The notes under the pieces are model-generated. The model worked only from the letters and a program-made list of their open reading frames with translations. It had not been told where the DNA came from and did not search any database. 64,000 nt of DNA, from contig NW_005200011.1 in NCBI RefSeq assembly GCF_000372725.1, forward strand, positions 868,023 to 932,022, written 5' to 3'. The position numbers were made by a program, and so were the translations under genes. Origin of the DNA: Emiliania huxleyi CCMP1516. Taxonomy: Eukaryota; Haptophyta; Isochrysidales; Noelaerhabdaceae. Shown here in pieces: positions 60,244-64,000 of this stretch (its first letter is position 1; every line of letters begins with the position of its first letter).

Positions 60244-61698
60244 ATGCCAGGTGCCACTGTGGCTCAGGTCTCCACCACAGCAGACTCTCTCTTGGAGGCT
60301 TTCGTGGCTCTGGACGCCCCACGGCCTGTGCCCGCTCCTGGGAAGCGGAAGAGCTTTGAGAGCGCCGCTGATGAGAGAAAATCGAAGGCGGATCACGAGG
60401 CCGCGAGGCTATTTGACATGCTCCCACACGGCGTCCTGCCCGTGGTTGGTGGGGCAGGATCCTCCCTCGTGGCAGCCCTGCAGACGTACAGGGCGGCTGG
60501 TATCCAGTTCCTCGCCCAGCGAGGGGGTAAGACCGGGGACAAGACGACAAAGACACGCCTGTTCCTGGAGAACTTCATGACAGTCATGAACTCGGAAGGC
60601 CGATCTCGAGCGGATTTATTCCCCATTACGCAGACTGACGCCATGTTTGCCGCCGGTCGCATGGGCGAGGTGATGTCACCGACAGCCTATGCGCGGTACG
60701 CTCCGGCGCTGGATTTCCTGAACACTATTCAGCCGACTTCATGCCCTCTGATCGTGGGTTATAAACCGGAGGCCCTCCCGGTCCGCATTCCCCGCAGGCC
60801 TGCGCCCGACGGTGCGGGTAAGGCCAGGGGCACCCCTTCCCCTGCGTCCCTGCTGCATCTCTCCAACTATGTCGACAGCCCGCCCAGCGACATCAGTGAG
60901 GCTATTCGGGAGAAGGCCCGCGAGGTTTACGTCGGCGCTCTGTTCTGCCTGAGAGGCGCCGACCTCCGCGGGGCAAAGATGCTCGAGCACGAGGACGACT
61001 CTATTGTCCGTGTGATGATAGACGATGACAAAAATGGGCGCAAAGACGTCGAGTGCCTCTCGCACGCGATCAGCCTGTCTACAGGGGAGCCGCTGCCGTG
61101 GTTCCCGAGCTTCCGCGACAGCCGCATGGGCCTGCCCTTCGTGGTCACTGACTTTGAAGGTCCCTCAGTCCTATCGTCCCACCGAATGCGGCTTGATGGC
61201 GAGGGCCGCTACACATACTGCGCTGAGAGGAAAGCATACGATGCATTCGTCGCCGTCCAACCCCTCGCGTGGGGCCTCAGTCAGCAGCAGCTGCACGAGG
61301 GCCAACTGCAGGGGACCCACGCCCTTCGCAACCTTGGCGGGGACATTACCGAGCAGCTCGGATGGGAGGAGAAGACGGCGAATGTCGTGGGGGACTGGGC
61401 CTCGCCACGCAAGGCTGCAGCCGGCGGTGAGGCTGCCCCGCCGTCGACGCGCAGCGGCGGCCGGAAGCGGCCTTGCAGTGCCGCCATGGGCACCCGCCAG
61501 AGGCACTATAACCCAATGTCGCCGAAGCAGCAACTGCGCGTGCGGGGGCTCTTCCTGCACGCGATTGCGGATGGGCTGAAGGAGTATGGCCACGACAATA
61601 TTGTGGCGGACACCACGTGGATGGACATCTTTCCGCCTGTCGAGTCGGCGCCTGAGGCGCTCCGCCAATACTACCGAGTGGGAATAGCCCCTGAGTGA
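60244..61698 (+). CDS. Crypton-like tyrosine recombinase
   Basis: Intron-free. The frame is open from 60133, but I start at ATG 60244 (MPGATVAQVSTTADSLLEAF) because 60133-60199 is antisense to the M50B exon. About 484 residues. The core has YVGALFCLRGADLRGAKM (box I with Arg), IDDDKNGRKDVECL (Lys hairpin), and QGTHALRNLGGDITEQLGW with ANVVGDWA (HxxR box and following helix), with Tyr candidates downstream such as RHYNPMS. This order R-K-HxxR-Y and the absence of introns fit Cryptons, DNA transposons that move by a tyrosine recombinase alone. The C-terminal segment (LRVRGLFLHAIADGLKEYG) may be a DNA-binding addition. No interruption is seen. Confidence 0.65.
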   Translation: MPGATVAQVSTTADSLLEAFVALDAPRPVPAPGKRKSFESAADERKSKADHEAARLFDMLPHGVLPVVGGAGSSLVAALQTYRAAGIQFLAQRGGKTGDKTTKTRLFLENFMTVMNSEGRSRADLFPITQTDAMFAAGRMGEVMSPTAYARYAPALDFLNTIQPTSCPLIVGYKPEALPVRIPRRPAPDGAGKARGTPSPASLLHLSNYVDSPPSDISEAIREKAREVYVGALFCLRGADLRGAKMLEHEDDSIVRVMIDDDKNGRKDVECLSHAISLSTGEPLPWFPSFRDSRMGLPFVVTDFEGPSVLSSHRMRLDGEGRYTYCAERKAYDAFVAVQPLAWGLSQQQLHEGQLQGTHALRNLGGDITEQLGWEEKTANVVGDWASPRKAAAGGEAAPPSTRSGGRKRPCSAAMGTRQRHYNPMSPKQQLRVRGLFLHAIADGLKEYGHDNIVADTTWMDIFPPVESAPEALRQYYRVGIAPE

Positions 61699-61795
61699 GC
61701 CTCTGTGTACTCAATGGGCGACGAGTCTCTCTCAGTGGAGGGGCGCGAGTGGCTCGCCCAAACGACATAGTCGTGGGACGAGCCCCCGGAGCTCG

Positions 61796-61889
61796 CGCCT
61801 CTCGTCACCCATAGAGCACATTGTGCGACATATCTCCGGACGTTTGTACTGGTACCGTATACCTGAAGGATACGAGGGAGAGGAAAGAA
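61796..61889 (+). repeat. 94-bp direct repeat R1
   Basis: C-G-C-C-T-C start, GGTACCGTATACC inside, GAGAGGAAAGAA end; identical to R2 over 94 bp. It starts 98 bp after the Crypton-like stop codon and is followed directly by TGCCGG. Confidence 0.95.
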
Positions 61890-61948
61890 TGCCGGATAGC
61901 GCTTTAGCGCGGCCCGGGTTCTTTACCGATTAGTATCCGACGTTCCTC

Positions 61949-61966
61949 GATAACTTCGAAGTTATC
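61949..61966. repeat. Perfect 18-bp palindrome GATAACTTCGAAGTTATC
   Basis: Seen directly. The outer 9 bp ATAACTTCG and complement are the same as the outer part of loxP arms, but without a spacer. It is close to a tyrosine recombinase gene; a role as a recombinase site is only a thought. Confidence 0.9.
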
Positions 61967-62140
61967 ACCAATAACGCGCGTCCGCGCGATTCCAGTCGAC
62001 GCGAGGCCATGGCCTCGCAGCCGACGCAGAGCGTGCGGTAGTCGACCATTCTTTCTCTCCCTCCCGCCGACCCTTAAACACAAACACGCCACGCAAACGC
62101 GTCACTCATGAGAATTTGCGCCAGCGGCTGCAAGCGGTGG

Positions 62141-62530
62141 CTAGCGCCACTCGCGCTCGAGGCGGCGCAATTCTGACTCGGTGCAGTTCGCGACCTCCGC
62201 CAGCACATACGCGTGGCACGCGCGAGGGGCGCACCAGCACCCCAGCCTCTCTCCCGCCAGCTCGCGCCGGGCCTCGCGGACCCAGGCGGGGTTGCGCAGC
62301 AGGTCGCGTCGGAAGCGCCGCACGGCCTCCTCCCTCCCCACCCCCTTCCTAATTCGATGGGGGTTTCCCCAATGCCCGTCGCTGCACCCGGGGCGACTCA
62401 CGGACCGCCCGACATAACGGGTGTGGTCGCCGCCGTCGACGTGCGTCACAAAGTTCGAGGTCCAAGACGGCGCACCGCTACGTTGAGCCCCGTCCTGGCC
62501 TATTCCACGAGGAGGCGCCTTAGTAAGGGC
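62141..62530 (-). CDS. DUF4326-domain coding exon
   Basis: The exon-like frame reads NFVTHVDGGDHTRYVGRSVS, GHWGNPHRI, EEAVRRFRRDLLRNPAWVRE and AGERLGCWCAPRACHAYVLA, ending REWR with stop at 62141. WGNP and GCWCxPxxCHxxVLAE are the signature of DUF4326, a small domain of unknown role found in phages, bacteria and algae. There is no in-frame ATG; the likely 5' end is an acceptor GGAATAG near 62,505, so it must be spliced to an upstream exon, perhaps from the CCCH gene region. About 120 residues. Confidence 0.6.
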   Translation of the reverse strand, partial: ALTKAPPRGIGQDGAQRSGAPSWTSNFVTHVDGGDHTRYVGRSVSRPGCSDGHWGNPHRIRKGVGREEAVRRFRRDLLRNPAWVREARRELAGERLGCWCAPRACHAYVLAEVANCTESELRRLEREWR

Positions 62531-62559
62531 GGCAATCCTACGGCGTCGGGCCTCGAGCC

Positions 62560-63333
62560 TTAGTAGGAGTAAGAACCCCAGGCGCCGCCGCCGCCGCGGC
62601 CCCAGCCTCGGCCGCCGCCTCCGCCGCCCTTGCCGCCCTTGCCGCCCTTTCCCTTCCCCGGGGGAGGGCCGTAATCGTAAGGGTTGAAGCGGGGCGGGCC
62701 GCCCCAGCCGCCTCCACCCCAGCCGCCTCCGCCCCAGCCGCCGCCGCCCCAGCCGCCGCCGCCCTGAGGGGCGTTGCGCCATTGGCGATTGCGCCCTCCG
62801 CCGCCGCGGCCTCCGCGAAGCAGCCCCTGGGGGTGCGAGTACGGGCACTTGCCGCTGACAAAGTCGGCACATCGGCCGTCGGTAATCCACTTGCGGCAAA
62901 TGGCCTCCCTGTCAAAGTCACTGCGGCCAGCCGCCGACGCCGCCGCCGCCGCCACTGGCTGCGCGACGATGAAGGAGCAGATCTTCTCCTTGTGCACAAT
63001 CTGCTCGATCGCCTCATCTGGGTGCATGCGCGGCACCGAGTTGATGAGATCGAGGAAGCGAGAGAGGACGCCATCTACAAGCGAGCAGAAGGCGGGGGGC
63101 GAGAGGCCGGACTCGTTGAGGACAGCACGGTAGAGCAGGTCGCCGGCCTCCTGTGTGCAGTAAACTCGGAGGGTGTTCACCTGTCCCGGCACCTTAATAG
63201 TCCCGACGGTCCCAGGGAAGGTGCCAGGCGGAAGCTCGGCCGAGAAGACGGCCAGGATGCCATCAACCACGTTGCCCCAGAGGGTCAGGCACTGCGCCGA
63301 GGTAGTCGTCTCCGCGGACACAGACTCCTGCAC
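62560..63333 (-). CDS. CCCH-finger, glycine-rich protein
   Basis: 257 residues, single exon, ATG at 63333 only 4 bp from repeat R2. Residues ~1-125 form a helical domain (CLTLWGNVVDGILAVF, SLVDGVLSRFLDLINSVP) not recognised. Then CRKWITDGRCADF..KCPYSH, a C-x8-C-x7-C-x3-H finger close to the RNA-binding CCCH type, and a long RGG/WGGGG tail with KGKGGKGG. The tail is typical of RNA-binding proteins. The gene lies between the two 94-bp repeats, divergent from the VHL-beta gene, with R2 as the shared upstream region. Confidence 0.6.
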   Translation of the reverse strand: MQESVSAETTTSAQCLTLWGNVVDGILAVFSAELPPGTFPGTVGTIKVPGQVNTLRVYCTQEAGDLLYRAVLNESGLSPPAFCSLVDGVLSRFLDLINSVPRMHPDEAIEQIVHKEKICSFIVAQPVAAAAASAAGRSDFDREAICRKWITDGRCADFVSGKCPYSHPQGLLRGGRGGGGRNRQWRNAPQGGGGWGGGGWGGGGWGGGGWGGPPRFNPYDYGPPPGKGKGGKGGKGGGGGGRGWGRGGGGAWGSYSY

Positions 63334-63336
63334 CGT

Positions 63337-63430
63337 CGCCTCTCGTCACCCATAGAGCACATTGTGCGACATATCTCCGGACGTTTGTACTGGTACCGTA
63401 TACCTGAAGGATACGAGGGAGAGGAAAGAA
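63337..63430 (+). repeat. 94-bp direct repeat R2
   Basis: Identical to R1. It fills the space between the divergent CCCH gene (start 63333) and VHL-beta gene (start 63441), so it must contain their promoter elements. Confidence 0.95.
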
Positions 63431-63440
63431 CACCACACAT

Positions 63441-64000
63441 ATGCCGTCCGCGCCGGCTCGCACCACCGTCATCGCCAGCAACCGCACGCCCTACACCGCC
63501 ACCCTGTGCTGGTGCAGCGAGGGCGCCGAGACTGCCTACGGTCAGCCACTTGCACCTGGGGAAGTGCGAATGCAGGAGACGTTCGTCGGGCACTGCTGGC
63601 GGCTCCACTGCGAGGGAGGCTCTGTCGAGCACGTGGCGACCGTGTCCGAGCACAAGCTCACGCTCGAGTCTGCGGCACCGGCGCCGGAGCCAGCGCCAGA
63701 GGCTATAGCGCACGAGGCAGAGGCTGAGATGGCCGCAGCGTTCTACAAGCAGAGCGCCGAGGTCGGGTGCGCCGGGCTGACGGTGCGTGCGTCCGACGTG
63801 GTCGCATCAGGCGCGGTGCTCGCCGCCGCCGCAATCGCACGCGAGATGCTTCGACACAGCCCAGAGGCGGTCACGAGTCGGTTGGCTGTGCAACGGTGCT
63901 CGATCTCCGTCATTGGGAGGGAGCAGCTGACGAGCGACATCCCGGAGCACCGCGCGCACGCGCTCAGCGCCCAGCGCACGCGCGAGCCGGCGCCTGAAGC
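63441..64000 (+). CDS. VHL beta-domain protein fused to a hydrolase-like region, runs off the window
   Basis: ATG at 63441 opens a frame that is still open at 64000 (187 codons). Residues ~8-75 read TTVIASNRTPYTATLCWCSE, YGQPLAPGEVRMQETFVGHC and WRLHC, the pattern of the von Hippel-Lindau beta domain (N-R-[ST]-..-V-x-W, Y..L.PG, [QT][ST][FY].GH.W), a substrate-recognition sandwich. After an Ala/Pro/Glu linker comes ASGAVLAAAAIAREMLRHSP and SISVIGREQLTSDIPEH, which I recall as the N-terminal part of a secreted zinc-peptidase-like family with HEFGH further on; that part would be outside the window. Function is inference. Confidence 0.6.
   Translation, partial: MPSAPARTTVIASNRTPYTATLCWCSEGAETAYGQPLAPGEVRMQETFVGHCWRLHCEGGSVEHVATVSEHKLTLESAAPAPEPAPEAIAHEAEAEMAAAFYKQSAEVGCAGLTVRASDVVASGAVLAAAAIAREMLRHSPEAVTSRLAVQRCSISVIGREQLTSDIPEHRAHALSAQRTREPAPE

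Larger units (their letters stand above)
61699..62140. other. Intergenic with repeat R1 and a lox-like palindrome
   Basis: Holds repeat R1 (61796-61889) and the palindrome at 61949-61966; CGCG-rich otherwise. No gene. Confidence 0.6.

Overview
The window looks like nuclear DNA of a GC-rich unicellular alga, most likely a haptophyte. Genes are short and intron-bearing, and many introns start with GC instead of GT. Two proteins have plastid-type leaders (one with the LRLRGG motif). Clearly eukaryotic genes (AP-2 mu, class I alpha-mannosidase, a Bin3-type RNA-capping methyltransferase, a VHL-beta protein) sit between mobile elements and simple repeats. The lineage is an inference from these traits; no sequence was compared with a database. 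Two assembly gaps occur (100 and 669 N).

Layout. 0-7 kb: end of an ARM-repeat gene, a TIR element built on a GAGGGCTCG minisatellite, a CTGACAG array, a BED-like fragment, a tRNA-Glu gene, a 285-bp block with no cytosine, and a spliced tyrosine-recombinase-like gene. 7-13 kb: a LINE-like ORF of about 1,810 codons with proline-rich leader, APE endonuclease, DnaJ J domain and reverse transcriptase. 13.6-15.3 kb: a bacterial-type MDR dehydrogenase with three GC-AG introns. 16-20 kb: a decayed hAT/KDZ-like transposase. 20-25.4 kb: two hypothetical genes on the minus strand and a WW-domain membrane protein. 25.6-28.2 kb: a MEPCE/Bin3 methyltransferase. 29.7-36.4 kb: a second LINE with an uninterrupted ORF of about 2,240 codons, tandem 5' monomers and a chromo-like tail. 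37-41 kb: small host genes and A/G-rich repeat units. 41-44.5 kb: a DIRS/PAT-type tyrosine-recombinase retroelement with split direct repeats. 44.6-50 kb: GH47 mannosidase, a hAT-type MITE, AP-2 mu. 51-56.5 kb: a plastid-leader protein, a phosphatase remnant, a tail-anchored aldo-keto reductase, a Cys-rich/SUMO-motif protein. 56.5-59.3 kb: nested palindromes and foldbacks with an inserted MITE. 59.6-64 kb: an M50B-like gene cut short next to a Crypton-like recombinase, then a 1.4-kb segment between two identical 94-bp repeats carrying CCCH and DUF4326 coding, then a VHL-beta gene running off the window.

The strongest candidates for something new are: (1) the non-LTR retrotransposon with a complete J domain between endonuclease and reverse transcriptase; (2) two short introns, in unrelated genes on opposite strands, whose first ~20-30 bases copy the start of the next exon and which share an AT-rich core, a signature of recent intron gain; (3) the heavy use of GC-AG introns (11 of 20 introns I could place to the base); (4) the Crypton-like gene with flanking 94-bp repeats and accessory genes. 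The host genes serve separate cell functions (endocytosis, glycan trimming, RNA capping, redox metabolism, plastid) and do not form one pathway.
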